A DNA stretch of 64,000 bases. It comes from Elephas maximus indicus. Lineage: Eukaryota > Chordata > Mammalia > Proboscidea > Elephantidae. The position numbers were made by a program, and so were the translations under genes. Within the stretch, counting starts at the first letter, position 1; the number at the start of each line of letters is the position of its first letter. Positions 22,859-34,262 of the stretch are shown one piece after another. The stretch is taken from assembly GCF_024166365.1 (NCBI RefSeq), contig NC_064837.1, positions 78,487,553-78,551,552 of the forward strand, written 5' to 3'. The notes under the pieces were generated by a model. It searched no databases. It worked only from the letters and a program-made list of their open reading frames with translations, and was not told where the DNA came from.

Positions 22859-25800
22859 ATGACAACACTAAACACATACTTATCTATAATTACGCTGAAT
22901 GTAAATGGACTAAATGCACCAATAAAGAGACAGAGAGTCTCAGACTGGATAAAGAAACACAATCCGTCTATTTGCTGCCTACAAGAGACACACCTTAGAC
23001 CTAGAGACACAAACAAACTAAAACTCAAAGGATGGAAAAAAATATATCAAGCAAACAATAAGCAAAAAAGAGCAGGTGTAGCAAAATTAATTTCCGACAA
23101 AATAGACCTCAAAGTTAAATCCACCACAAAGGATAAAGAAGGACACTACATAATGATAAAAGGGACAATTGACCAGGAAGATATAACCATATTAAATATT
23201 TATGCACCCAATGACAGGGCCGCAAGATACATAAATCAAATTTTAACAGAACTGAAAAGTGAGATAGACACCTCCACAATTATAGTAGGAGACTTCAACA
23301 CACCACTTTCGGAGAAGGACAGGACATCCAGTAAGAAGCTCAATAGAGACACTAATTACTACAATCAACCAACTTGACCTCATTGACTTACACAGAACTC
23401 TCCACCCAACTGCTTCAAAGTATACTTTTTTTCTAGCGCACATGGAACATTCTCTAGAATAGACCACATATTAGGTCATAAAACAAACCTTTGCAGAATC
23501 CAAAACATGGAAATATTACAAAGCATCTTCTCAGACCACAAGGCAATAAAAGAGGAAATCAATAACAGAAAAATCAGGGAAAAGAAATGAAATACTTGGA
23601 AACTGAAGAATACCCTGCTGAAAGAGGACTGGGTTATAGAAGACATTAAGGAGGGAATAAAGAAATTCATAGAATGCAACGACAATGAAAATACTTCCTA
23701 TCAAAACCTCTGGGACTCAGCAAAAGCAGTGCTCAGAGGCCAACTTATATTGATAAATGCACACATACAAAAAGAAGAAAGAGCCAAAATCAGAGAACTG
23801 TCCCTACAACTTGAACAAATAGAAAGTGAGCAACAAAAGAATCCATCAGACACCAGAAGAAAACAAATAATAAAAATTAGAGCTGAACTAAATGAATTAG
23901 AGAACAGAAAAACAATTGAAAGAATTCACAAAGCCAAAAGCTGGTTCTTTGAAAAAATTAACAAAATTGATAAACCATTGGCTAGACTGACTAAAGAAAT
24001 ACAGGAAAGGAAACAAATAACCCGAATAAGAAACGAGATGGGCCACATCACAACAGACCCAACTGAAATTAAAAAAATCATATCAGATTATTATGAAAAA
24101 TTGTACTCTAACAAATTTGCAAACCTAGAAGAAATGGATGAATTCCTGGAAAAACACTACCTACCTAAACTAACACAATCAGAAGTAGAACAACTAAATA
24201 GACCATATCAAAAAAAGAGATTGAAACTGTGATCAAAAAACTCCCAACAAAAAAAAGCCCCGGCCCAGATGGCTTCACTGCAGAGTTCTACCAAACTTTC
24301 AGAAGAGAGTTAATACTACTACTAAAGGTATTTCAAAGCATAGAAAATGATGGAATACTACCTAACTCATTCTATGAAGCCACCATTTCCCTGATACCAA
24401 AACCAGGTAAAGACATCATAAAAAAAGAAAATTGCAGACTTATATCCCTCATGAACATAGATGCAAAAATCCTCAACAAAATTCTAGCCAATAGAATTCA
24501 ACAACATATCAAAAAAATAATCCACCATGACCAAGTGGGATTTATACCAGGTACGCAAGGCTGGTTTAAAATTAGAAAAACCATTAATGTAATCCACCAT
24601 ATAAATAAAACAAAAGACAAAAACCACATGATCTTATCAATTGATGCAGAAAAGGCATTTGACAAAGTCTAACGCCCATTTATGATAAAAACTCTCACCA
24701 AAATAGGAATTGAAGGAAAATTCCTCAACATAATAAAGGGCATCTATACAAAGCCAACAGCCAACATCACTCTAAATGGAGACAGCCTGAAAGCATTTCC
24801 CTTAAGAACGGGAACCAGGTAAGGATGCCCTTTATCACCGCTCTTATTCAACATTGTGCTAGAGGTCCTAGCCAGAGCAATTAGGCTAGACAAAGAAATA
24901 AAGGGCATCCAGACTGGCAAGGAGGAAGTAAAATTATCTCTATTTGCAGATGACATGATCTTATACACAAAAAACCCTAAGGAATCCTCAAGAAAACTAC
25001 TGAAACTAATAGAAGAGTTTGGCAGTATCTCAGGTTATAAGATAGACATACAAAAATCACTTGGATTCCTCTATATCAACAAAAAGAACCTCGAAGAGGA
25101 AATCACCAAATCAATACCATTCACAGCAGCCCCCAAGAAGATAAAATACTTAGGAATAAATCTTACCAAAGATGTAAAAGACCTATACAAAGAAAACTAC
25201 AAAGTACTACTACAAGAAACTAAAAATGACCTACTTAAGTGGAAAAACATACCTTGCTCATGGATAGGAGGACTTAACATAGTAAAAATGTCTATTCTAC
25301 CAAAAGTCATCTATACATACAATGCACTTCCGATCCAAATTCCAAAGTCATTTTTTAATGTGATGGAGAAACAAATCACCAACTTCATATGGAAGGGAAA
25401 GAAGCCTCAGATAAGTAAAGCATTACTGAAAAAGAAGAAAGTGAGAGGCCTCACTCTACCTGATTTCAGAACCTATTATACAGCCACAGTAGTCAAAACA
25501 GCCTGGTATTGGTACAACAACAGGCACATAGACCAATGGAACAGAATTGAGAACCCAGATATAAATCCATCCACCTATGAGCAGCTGATATTTGACAAAG
25601 GCCCAGTGTCAGTTAATTGGGGAAAAGATAGTCTTTTTAACAAATGGTGCTGGCATAACTGGATATCCATTTGCAAAAAAAATGAAACAGGACCCATACC
25701 TCACACCATGCACAAAAACTAACTCCAAGTGGATCAAAGACCTAAACATAAAGACTAAAACGATAAAGATCATGGAAAAAAAAAATAGGGACAACATTAG

Positions 25801-26641
25801 GAGTCCTAATACAAGGCATAAACAGAATACAAAACATTACCAAGAAGGACGAAGAGAAAGCAGATAACTGGGAGCTCCTAAAAATCAAACACCTATGCTC
25901 ATCTAAAGACTTCACCAAAAGAGTCAAAAGACCACCTACAGACTGGGAAAGAATTTTCAGCTATGACATCTTCGACCAGTGCCTGATCTCTAAAATCTAT
26001 ATGATTCTGTCAAAACTCAACCAAAAAAGACAAACAACCCAATCAAGAATTGGACAAAAGATATGAACACGCACTGCACTAAAGAAGATACTCAGGCAGC
26101 TAACAGATACATGAGAAAATGCTCTCCATCATTAGCCATTAGAGAAATGCAAATTAAAACTACGATGAGATTCCATCTCACTCCAACAAGGCTGGCATTG
26201 ATCCAAAAAACACAAAATAATAAATGTTGGAGAGGCTGTGGAGAGATTGGAACTCTTATACACTGCTGGTGGGAATGTCAAATGGTACAACCACTTTGGA
26301 AATCTATCTGGCATTTTCTTAAAAAGTTAGAAATAGAACTACCATACAACCCAGAAATCCCACTCCTCGGAAAATACCCTAGAGAAATAAGAGCCTTCAC
26401 ACAAACAGATATATGCACACCCTTGTTTATTGCAGCACTGTTTACAATAGCAAAAAGCTGGAAGCAACCAAGGTGTCCATCAATGGATGAATGGTTAAAT
26501 AAATTGTGGTATATTCACACAATGGAATACTACACATTGATAAAGAGCAGTGATGAATCTGTGAAACATTTCATAACATGGAGGAACTTGGAAGGCATTA
26601 TGCTGAGCGAAATTAGAGGCAAAAGGACAAATATTGTATAA
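22859..26641 (+). pseudogene. L1-B ORF2p remnant (EN-RT-Cys domain)
   Basis: The start Met-Thr-Thr-Leu-Asn at 22859 opens an endonuclease of 172 codons with its catalytic landmarks: 'LNVNGLN', 'CLQETH', 'NIYAPND' and 'VGDFNTPLS'. The frame breaks near 23375. Further open pieces are 23729-24232, 24229-24672 (ends in TAA) and 24856-25722. The RT box Phe-Ala-Asp-Asp is at 24943-24954. The C-terminal piece 26063-26641 keeps the zinc-knuckle-like '[18 protein letters not shown]' (Cys-x3-Cys-x7-His-x4-Cys spacing). The EN nicks target DNA and the RT copies RNA. Multiple stops and frameshifts make it non-functional, although domain order and length are normal for L1. Confidence 0.94.
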
Positions 26642-26706
26642 GACCACTATTATAAGATCTTGAGAAATAGTATAAACTGAGAAGAACACATACTTTTGTG
26701 GTTACG

Positions 26707-26736
26707 AGGGGGGGAGGGAGGGAGGGTGGGAGAGGG
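26707..26736 (+). other. G-rich tract in L1-B 3' UTR (G-quadruplex candidate)
   Basis: Several runs of three or more G lie within 30 bases (GGGGGGGG, then GGG repeatedly, separated by single A or T). Mammalian L1 3' UTRs commonly keep such a polypurine G-quadruplex-forming tract. The L1-A counterpart (about 16664-16684) is degraded. Confidence 0.8.
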
Positions 26737-27663
26737 TTTTTTTTACTGATTAGTTAGTAGATAAGAACTACTTTAGGTGAAGGGAAGGACAATACTCAAT
26801 ACATGGAAGGTCAGCTCAACTGGACTGGACCAAAAGCAAAGAAGTTTCCGGGATAAAGTGAATGCTTCAAAGGTCAGGGGAGCAAGGGCGGGGGTTTGGG
26901 GACCATGGTTTAAGGGGACTTCTAAGTCAATTGGCAAAATAATTCTATTATGAAAACATTCTGCATCCCACTTTGAAATGTGGTGTCTGGGGTCTTAAAA
27001 GCTAACAAGTGGCCATCTAAGATGCATCAATTGGTCTCAACCCACCTGGATCAAAGGAGAATGAAGAACACCAAGGTCACACGATAACTATGAGCCCAAG
27101 GGACAGAAAGGGCCACATGAACCAGAGACTTACATCATCCTGAGACCAGAAGAACTAGTTGGTGCCCGGCCACAACTGATGACTGCCCTGACAGGGAGCA
27201 CAACAGAGAACCCCTGAGGGAGCAGGAGATCAGTGGGATGCGGACCCCAAATTCTCACAAAAAGGCCATACTTAATGGTCTGACTGAGACTAGAGGAATC
27301 CCGGCGGTCATGGTCCCCAAACCTTCTTTTGGCCCAGGACAGGAACCATTCCCGAAGACAACTCATCAGACATGGAAGGGACTGGACAGTGGGTAGGAGA
27401 GAGACGCTGATGAAGAGTGAGCTATTTGTATCAGGTGGACACTTGAGACTGTGTTGGCATCTCCTGTCTCTAGGGGGAATGGAGGGTAGAGAGAGTTGTA
27501 AGCTGGCAAAATTGTCACGAAAGGAGAGACTGGAAGGGCTGACTCATTAGGGGGAGAGAAAGTGGGAGTATGGAGTAAGGTGTATATAATCTTATATGTG
27601 ACAGACTGACTTGACTTGTAAACGTTCTCTTGAAGCTCAATAAAAATTAAAAAAAAAAAAAAA

Positions 27664-27727
27664 TGAAGGAGAACCAGACCCTAGGAGAAGATTTCAATTG
27701 GGTGCAGCAAATAAACCATGACATTGC
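27664..27727 (+). other. probable 3'-transduced segment of L1-B
   Basis: This 64-bp stretch lies between two A-runs, does not look like L1 or RTE, and has AATAAA 12 bases before the second A-run. That is expected when an L1 transcript reads through its own weak poly(A) signal and ends at a downstream one. The RTE resumes only after the second A-run, so the segment came in with L1-B. Confidence 0.75.
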
Positions 27728-27742
27728 AAAAAAAAAAAAAAA

Positions 27743-28540
27743 AAGATGGAATACACGCAGTCACTGTACCAAAAAGAATTTGTCAAAGTTTCAATATTTC
27801 AGTAGCATATGATCAAGATCAAAGACCACAGCCTTCAGTATGGATTGCACCTCAACATAAAGAAAACAAAAATCCTCACAACTGGACCAAGGAGCAACAT
27901 CATGATAAACGGAGAAAAGACTGAAGTTGTCAAGGATTTCATTTTACTTGGATCCACAATCAACAGCCATGGAAGCAGCAGTCAAGAAATTAAAAGACGC
28001 ATTGGATTGGGCAAATCTTCTGCAAAGGACCTCTTTAAAATGTTGAAGGGTAAAGATGTCACCTTGAAGACTAAGGTGCGTCTGACCCAAGCCATAGTAT
28101 TTTCAGTTGCATCATATGCATGTGAAAGCTGGACAATGAATAAAGAAGACCGAAGAAGAATTGACGCCTTTGAATTTTGGTGTTGGCGAAGAATATTGGA
28201 TATACTATGGACTGCCAAAACAACAAACAAATCTGTCTTGGAAGAAGTACAACCAGAATGCTCCTTGGAAGCAAGGATGGCAAGACTGTGTCTTACATAC
28301 TTTGGACATGTTGTCAGGAGGGATCAGACCCTGGAGAAGGACATCATGCTTGGCAAAGTACAGGGTCAGCAGAAAAGAGGAAGACCCTCAACGAGGTGGA
28401 TTGACACAGTGGCTGCAACAATGAGCTCAAGCATAACAACGATTGTAAGGATGACGTAGGACCGGGCAGTGTTTTGTTCTGTTGTGCATAGGGCCGCTAT
28501 GAGTTGGAACCGACTCAATGCACCTAACAACAACAACAAC
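27743..28540 (+). mobile_element. RTE-2, 3' portion, resuming after L1-B
   Basis: It resumes with 'gatggaatacacgcagtcac' and continues to 27806. There it jumps, inside the word 'atgatcaaga', from the start of the RT region to the end of the RT ('gatcaaagaccacagccttcagtatgg'). A piece of roughly 800-900 bp present in RTE-4 and RTE-5 is missing. It then runs to the 3' end '..cgctatgagttggaaccgactc' and a (CAA)n tail (28524-28540). Confidence 0.88.
27809..28459 (+). pseudogene. RTE ORF2p C-terminal remnant (216 codons open)
   Basis: This is the longest open RTE piece in the window. It covers the end of the RT ('YGLHLNIKKTKILTTGP', 'FILLGSTI') and the C-terminal region ('ACESWTMNKEDRRRIDAFE', 'LTYFGHVVRRDQ'). 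Homologous pieces lie at 42867-43190 and 43368-43592 (minus) and at 51001-51309. The catalytic centre is absent because of the upstream deletion, so it cannot act. The open frame reflects the recent age of this copy, not a gene. Confidence 0.88.
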
Positions 28541-28722
28541 ATGATCAAGAACGGAAAGTACTGAAGGGAGAAGTCCAAGCTGCACTGAAGGCATTGGTGA
28601 AAAACAAGGCTCCAGGAATTGATGAAATACCAATTGAAATATTTCAACAAACTGATGCAACACTGGAAGTCTTCACTAGTTTATGTCAATAAATTTGGAA
28701 GACAGCTACCTGGTCAACTGAC
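28541..28722 (+). mobile_element. RTE fragment (start of RT region), displaced
   Basis: It begins with 'atgatcaagaacgg' directly after the (CAA)n tail of RTE-2. It carries the segment ('gtccaagctgcactgaaggc', 'aacaaggctccaggaatt', 'agacagctacctgg') that is missing from RTE-2. It stops where an inverted RTE 3' end begins. Confidence 0.88.
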
Positions 28723-29022
28723 TAGAGGTTGTTGTTAGGTGCCATCAAGTTGGTTCTGACTCATAATGACCCTATGTACAACAGAACAAAACAGTGCCTG
28801 GTCCCGTGCCATCCTTAAATTGTTGCTAGGCTTGAGCCCATAGTTGCAGCCACTGTGTCAATCCATCTAGTTGAGGGTCTTCCTCTTTTTTGCTTATCCT
28901 CCACTTTACCACTGTCCTTCTCCAGAGACTGGTCCCTCCTGAATAACACATCCAAAGTATGTGAGACGAAGTCTCACCATCCTTGCTCCTAAGGAGCCTT
29001 CTGGCTGTACTTCTTCCAAGTT
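28723..29022 (-). mobile_element. RTE 3' end, minus strand
   Basis: It reads 'ttgttgttaggtgccatcaa', the reverse complement of the RTE tail, and continues through the C-terminal coding region to about 29022. It is a mirror-image neighbour of the preceding fragment and is likely a separate or inverted insertion. Confidence 0.9.
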
Positions 29023-29109
29023 AGGTTTTGGCCCACCAGTCCGAGTGGGGGGTGTATAGAGGTGAGGTTATCAATGAAGTCTTAGTTCATGTCAGTCTTA
29101 GTTCATGTA

Positions 29110-31620
29110 GGTCCAAGGGTCTCAGACCCATCCTGTAGTGATTTCCGCAGTTCCAGAATGCATAATTGGAATAGATATGCTCAGCAACCGGCAACATTGT
29201 ATCCCTGACAAGTGAAGTAGGAGCTATTATAGTAGGAAAAGCCAAGTGGAAGCCACTAAAACTGTTGTTACTGGAGACAAACAATAAATAAAAAGCCATA
29301 CTGCATTCCTGGAGGACTTGAAGGATGCAGGGGTGGTGATTCCTACCACATTCCTATTCAACTCTCTTATCTGTCCTGTGCATATAAACAGATGGATTTT
29401 GGAGAATGACAGTGGATTATTGAAAACTTAATCAGGTTGTGACTCCAACTGCAGCTGCTGTTTCAGATGTGGTTTCATTGCTTGAGCAACTTACTACATC
29501 TCCTGGTACCTGGTATGCAGCTATTGATCTGGATAAGGCTTTTTTCTCCGTATCTGTTTCAAAGGACCGCCAGAAGCACTTCACCTTCATCTAGCAAGGC
29601 CAGCAATACACCTTCACGGTCCTGGCCCAGAGGTATATCAACTCTCCAGCCCTGTGTTATAATTCAGTCTGCAGGGAACTGGATCACCTTTCCTTTCTAC
29701 AAGATGTCACACTAGTCCAGTACATTGATGATGTTATGCTAATTGGACCTAGTAAGTAAGAAGTGTCAATGACCCTGGACTTATTGGTAAAACATTTGCG
29801 TGCTAGTGGACAGGAAATTAATCCAACAAAAATCCAGACATCTTCCACTCAGAGAAATTTCTCAGGGTCCTTCTAAAGTGAAAGATAAGTTATTGTATCT
29901 GGCCCCTCCCACAAAGAAAAAGGAGGCATACCACCTTATTGGTCTCTTTGGATTTTGGAAGCAATATACCCCTCATTTGGGTGTGCTACTCCAGCCTATT
30001 TATCAAATGATTTGAATAGCTACTAGTTTTGTGTGGGGCCCAGGTAAGTGAAGGCTCTGCCATAGGTTCAGGCTACCATGCAAGCCACACTGCCACTTGG
30101 GTCATATGTTTGGGCTGATCCAATGGTGCTTGAATTATCAGTGGTAGGTAGAGATGATGTTTGGGGTCTTCGGCAGGGCCCTACTGGTGAATCACAGAGC
30201 AGATCCTTAAGATTTTGGAGCAAAGCTCTGCCATCCTCTGCAGATAAGAACTTTTCTTTTGAAAAACAGCTTCTGGCTTGGTACTGGGCCTTTGTAGAGA
30301 CTGAATACTTAACTATGGCCCTCCAAGTCACCATGCAGTCTGAATGGCCCAGCATGAAATGTGTGTTGTCTGACCTGCAGAGTCACAAAGTCGGCTGTGC
30401 ACATCAATACTCGGTCATGAAATGGAATTGGTATGTACGATATTTTGCCTAAGCAGGATCTGAAAGCACAAGTAGGTTGCATGGGGACATGGCCCAAATG
30501 CCCATGGCTTCCACTGCTGTGACATTAACTGCCCTCTCCCAGTTTAAATCTATGGCCTCATGGGGAGTTCCTTCTGATCAGCTGACTGAGGAAGAGAAAA
30601 CTCATGCCTGGTTTACAGTTGGTTCTGGTTGATATAAACACTGGTGGAAAGTGGAAAACAGTACACTACAGCCTCTTGCTGGGACCTCCCTGAAGAACAG
30701 TGGTGAAGGGAAATCCTCCCAGTGGGTAGAATTTCAAACAGTGCACCTCGTGGTTCACTTTCTTTGGAGGAGAAATGGCCAGATGTGCAGTTGTATACTG
30801 ATTCAGGGGTGTGGTCAATGGTTTTGCTGGATGGTCAGGGACTTGGAGGAACATGCTTGGAAAATTGGAGAGGAGGTATGGGAGAGAGGTATGTGTCTAG
30901 ACTTCTCTGAACGAGCCAAAGAAGTGAAAGTATTTTTGATTCATGTGAATGCTAACCAAATGGTGACTTTGACAGAGGAGGATTTTAACAATCAAGTGGA
31001 TAGGATGACATGTTCTATATAAACCAGTCATCTTCTTTCCCCAGCCATTCCCATCATTACCCAAAGGGCTCATGAACAAAGTGGTGATGGTAACAGAGAT
31101 TGAGGTTATGCAGGGGCTCATCAACATGGACTTCCTCTCACCAAGACCGACTTGGCTACAGCCATACATAGCTGAGTGCTTAGCCTGCCAGCAGCAGTAA
31201 CCAGCACTGGGTCCTCGACATGGCACCATCCTTAAAGGGAATCAGCCAGTAACTTAATGGTAGGTTTATTACATTGTACTGCTTCCATCATGAAAAGGGC
31301 AGTGTTTTGCTCTTACTGGAATAGACACTCTGGATATGGATTTGCCTTCCCTACGTGCAATGCTTCTGCCAAAACTACCATCTATAGACTTACAGAATAC
31401 CTTAACCATTGCCATGGTATCCAACACAGCATCGCCTTGGATCAAGGGATTCATTTCACGGCAAATGAAGTGTGACAATGTGCCCATGATCATGGAATTC
31501 GCTGGTCTTACCATGTTCCACATCATCCTGAATCTGCTGACTTGATAGAATGAAGGAATGGCCTTCTAAAGACATTATTACAGTGCCAGCTAGGTGACAA
31601 TGCCTGCTGGGTTGGGGCAA
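29110..31620 (+). pseudogene. ERVL pol remnant (RT, RNase H, integrase)
   Basis: The RT core is at about 29300-30020 with Tyr-Ile-Asp-Asp-Val (29721-29735). The RNase H/connection region follows to about 31020. In the integrase core an Asp codon at 31440-31442 (in 'LDQGIHFT') and a Glu codon at 31548-31550 are separated by 35 codons, the D-x35-E spacing of retroviral integrases. An in-frame TGA lies between them at 31473-31475. Pieces such as 29467-29715, 30651-31022 and 31257-31475 are the only open stretches. It is inactive. Confidence 0.87.
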
Positions 31621-32300
31621 TGTTCTCTACTAGGCTTCATATGCTCTAAACCAGGGTCCAATACAAGGTGCTGTTTCCCTCAAAGCCAGATTCATGGGTC
31701 CAGGAATCGAGGGTTGGAAATGGGAGTAGCACCACTCACTATTAACCCTAGTGGCTCACTCACAATTTTTTTGCTTTCTGTCACCATGACCCTATGCTCT
31801 GCTGGTCTAGAGGTCTTAGTTCCAAGGGGAGGAATGCTCCCACCAGGAGACATATCACTGATTCCATTGAACTGGAAGTCAAGAATGCCAGCCAGCCACT
31901 TTGGAATCCTCATGCCTCTGGATCGGCAGGCAAAGAAGTGAGTTGCCATATTGGGTGGAGTGATTGATCCTGATTACCAAGAGGAAATCAGATAGATATA
32001 ACATAATGGAGGTAAAGAAGAGTATGTCTGGAATACAGGAGATCTCTTCAGACATCTCTTAGTACTGTTATGCCCCATGACTGAAGTCAATGGAAAATTA
32101 TGGCAACCCAATTCCAATAGGACTACTAATAGCTCGGACCCTTCAGGAATGAAGGTTTGGTTCACCCTACCAGGCAAAGAACCATGACCAGCTGAGGTGC
32201 CTGCTGAGGGTAAAGGGAACACAGAATGGATGGTGGAAGAAGGTAATTCTAATACTAGTTACAACCATGTGACCGGTTGGAGAACTGAGGACTGTAATTG
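31620..32300 (+). pseudogene. ERVL dUTPase remnant
   Basis: This lies downstream of the integrase. One open stretch (31594-31941) includes 'EVLVPRGGMLPPGD', and further on there is a 'GVIDPDYQ'-like motif (from about 31957), which resembles motif III of trimeric dUTPases. In the ERVL group a dUTPase domain follows the integrase, so position and motif agree. Frame changes and stops break it. dUTPases hydrolyse dUTP to limit uracil in DNA; this copy cannot. Confidence 0.75.
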
Positions 32301-32504
32301 TTAGGAGTATTTCTTCCTTGTATGTGTACACCAAATATTTTTGTTTTCCTAATTTATAAAATATAAGATGTAGACAGGGCTAGTGCATTTCTGGTTGTAT
32401 GTGTGTTAGTTGTGTCATGTTAGATGCAAGTATGACTTCATAATTGTCTTAATTTAGAGATGTGTATGGGTTTTTTTTTTTATGGGTGCCAAGTTGACAA
32501 GGGG

Positions 32505-32730
32505 TGTACTATGGTGGTTAAAGTTATGTGTCATTTTGGCTGGGCCATGATTCTGAGTGGTTTGGCAGTTATGATGTAGCTTGATAGCTATGTAATGATG
32601 TAACTGCTTCATAATGAGACCTGATATACTGTAATTACCTCTGTGGTGAGATCTGCTATGAGCAGCCAATCAGTTGAAAGAGATTTTCTTGGGGATGTGA
32701 CCTGCATCCAATATATGTGGACTTTCTGTC
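32505..32730 (+). mobile_element. ERVL 3' LTR, left part
   Basis: It starts TGTACTATGG right after the purine tract. It continues through 'gagatctgctatgagcagcc' and 'gcatccaatatatgtggact', words also found in the LTR copies at 38845 and 39318. It is interrupted at 32731-32745 by the PABPC1 retrocopy and resumes at 35680. Together the two parts make an LTR of about 550 bp. Confidence 0.88.
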
Positions 32731-32745
32731 AAAACTCATTGTCTT
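32731..32745. repeat. target-site duplication, left copy
   Basis: 'aaaactcattgtctt' is identical to 35680-35694 and flanks the PABPC1 retrocopy. Confidence 0.97.
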
Positions 32746-32816
32746 GCCCTTCTCCCCGGCGGTTAGTGCAGGGAGTGCGGAGTGTGTGCTCCGTGCTCTG
32801 AACACACATTTATTAT

Positions 32817-32877
32817 TTAAAAAATCAAAAAAATAAAAAAACCTTTTAAAAACCCCCCCAAAAAATTTACAAAAAAT
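32817..32877 (+). promoter_or_regulatory. retained A-rich element of the PABPC1 5' UTR
   Basis: Several A-runs separated by short T/C interruptions lie 340-400 bases upstream of the pseudo-start. In the parent mRNA an A-rich 5' UTR element binds PABP and represses its own translation. Here it is a passive relic carried by the retrocopy. Confidence 0.75.
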
Positions 32878-33255
32878 CCGCGTCTCCCCCGCCGGAGACT
32901 TTTATTTTTTTATCTTCCTCTTTTATAAAATAATCCACCGGCCCGCCCGCCCGCGGCCCGCAGCAGCTCCAAGAAGGAACCAAGAGACCGAGGCCTTCCC
33001 GCTGCCAGACCGACATCGCCACCCTCGCTCCCAGCCAGCAGCCAGCGGCAGCGGATCGACCCCGTTCTGCGGCCGTTGAGTAGTTCTCCATTCCGGGTGG
33101 TTTTTGTCCCTCTACGCTTACCCCGCTCCCATCCCTCGGCTCGGCCCGGCCCCAGCGCTCGCTCTCCCCTCACGGAAAGGTCGCGGCGGCCTGTGGCCCT
33201 GCGGGCAGCCGTGCCGAGATGAACCCCAGCGCCCCCAGCTACCCCACGGCCTCGC

Positions 33256-33800
<545 letters not shown>

Positions 33801-33803
33801 TAA

Positions 33804-34262
<459 letters not shown>

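Larger units (their letters stand above)
19596..27742 (+). mobile_element. L1-B: full-length L1 with promoter monomers and probable 3' transduction
   Basis: The 5' end 'gagggggccaagatggctga' carries a YY1-type CAAGATGGC word. The 5' UTR holds about 216-bp GC-rich tandem units, followed by ORF1 (21425-22401), ORF2 (22859-26641 region) and a 3' UTR with a G-rich tract. The L1 AATAAA (27639-27644) and first A-run (27649-27663) are followed by 64 bp of non-L1 sequence with its own AATAAA (27710-27715) and a second A-run (27728-27744). The element interrupts an RTE with a short imperfect direct repeat (AAGATAGAA 19587-19595, AAGATGGAA 27743-27751). It is younger-looking than L1-A but has several stops and is inactive. 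Confidence 0.93.
29025..32504 (+). mobile_element. ERVL-type endogenous retrovirus, internal part, 5'-truncated
   Basis: Class III (ERVL) pol followed by a dUTPase, then a purine-rich tract ('aagttgacaagggg', 32491-32504) just before an LTR. No 5' LTR, primer-binding site, gag or env is visible. Internal deletions and stops are spread throughout. The dUTPase 3' of the integrase is characteristic of the ERVL group. It is a decayed copy with no coding capacity. Confidence 0.88.

Noticed and set aside
27809..28459. Functional domesticated RTE-derived gene (216 open codons)
   Set aside because: It lacks the catalytic region, starts at a deletion junction, and ends inside normal RTE sequence; openness is explained by the copy's youth.
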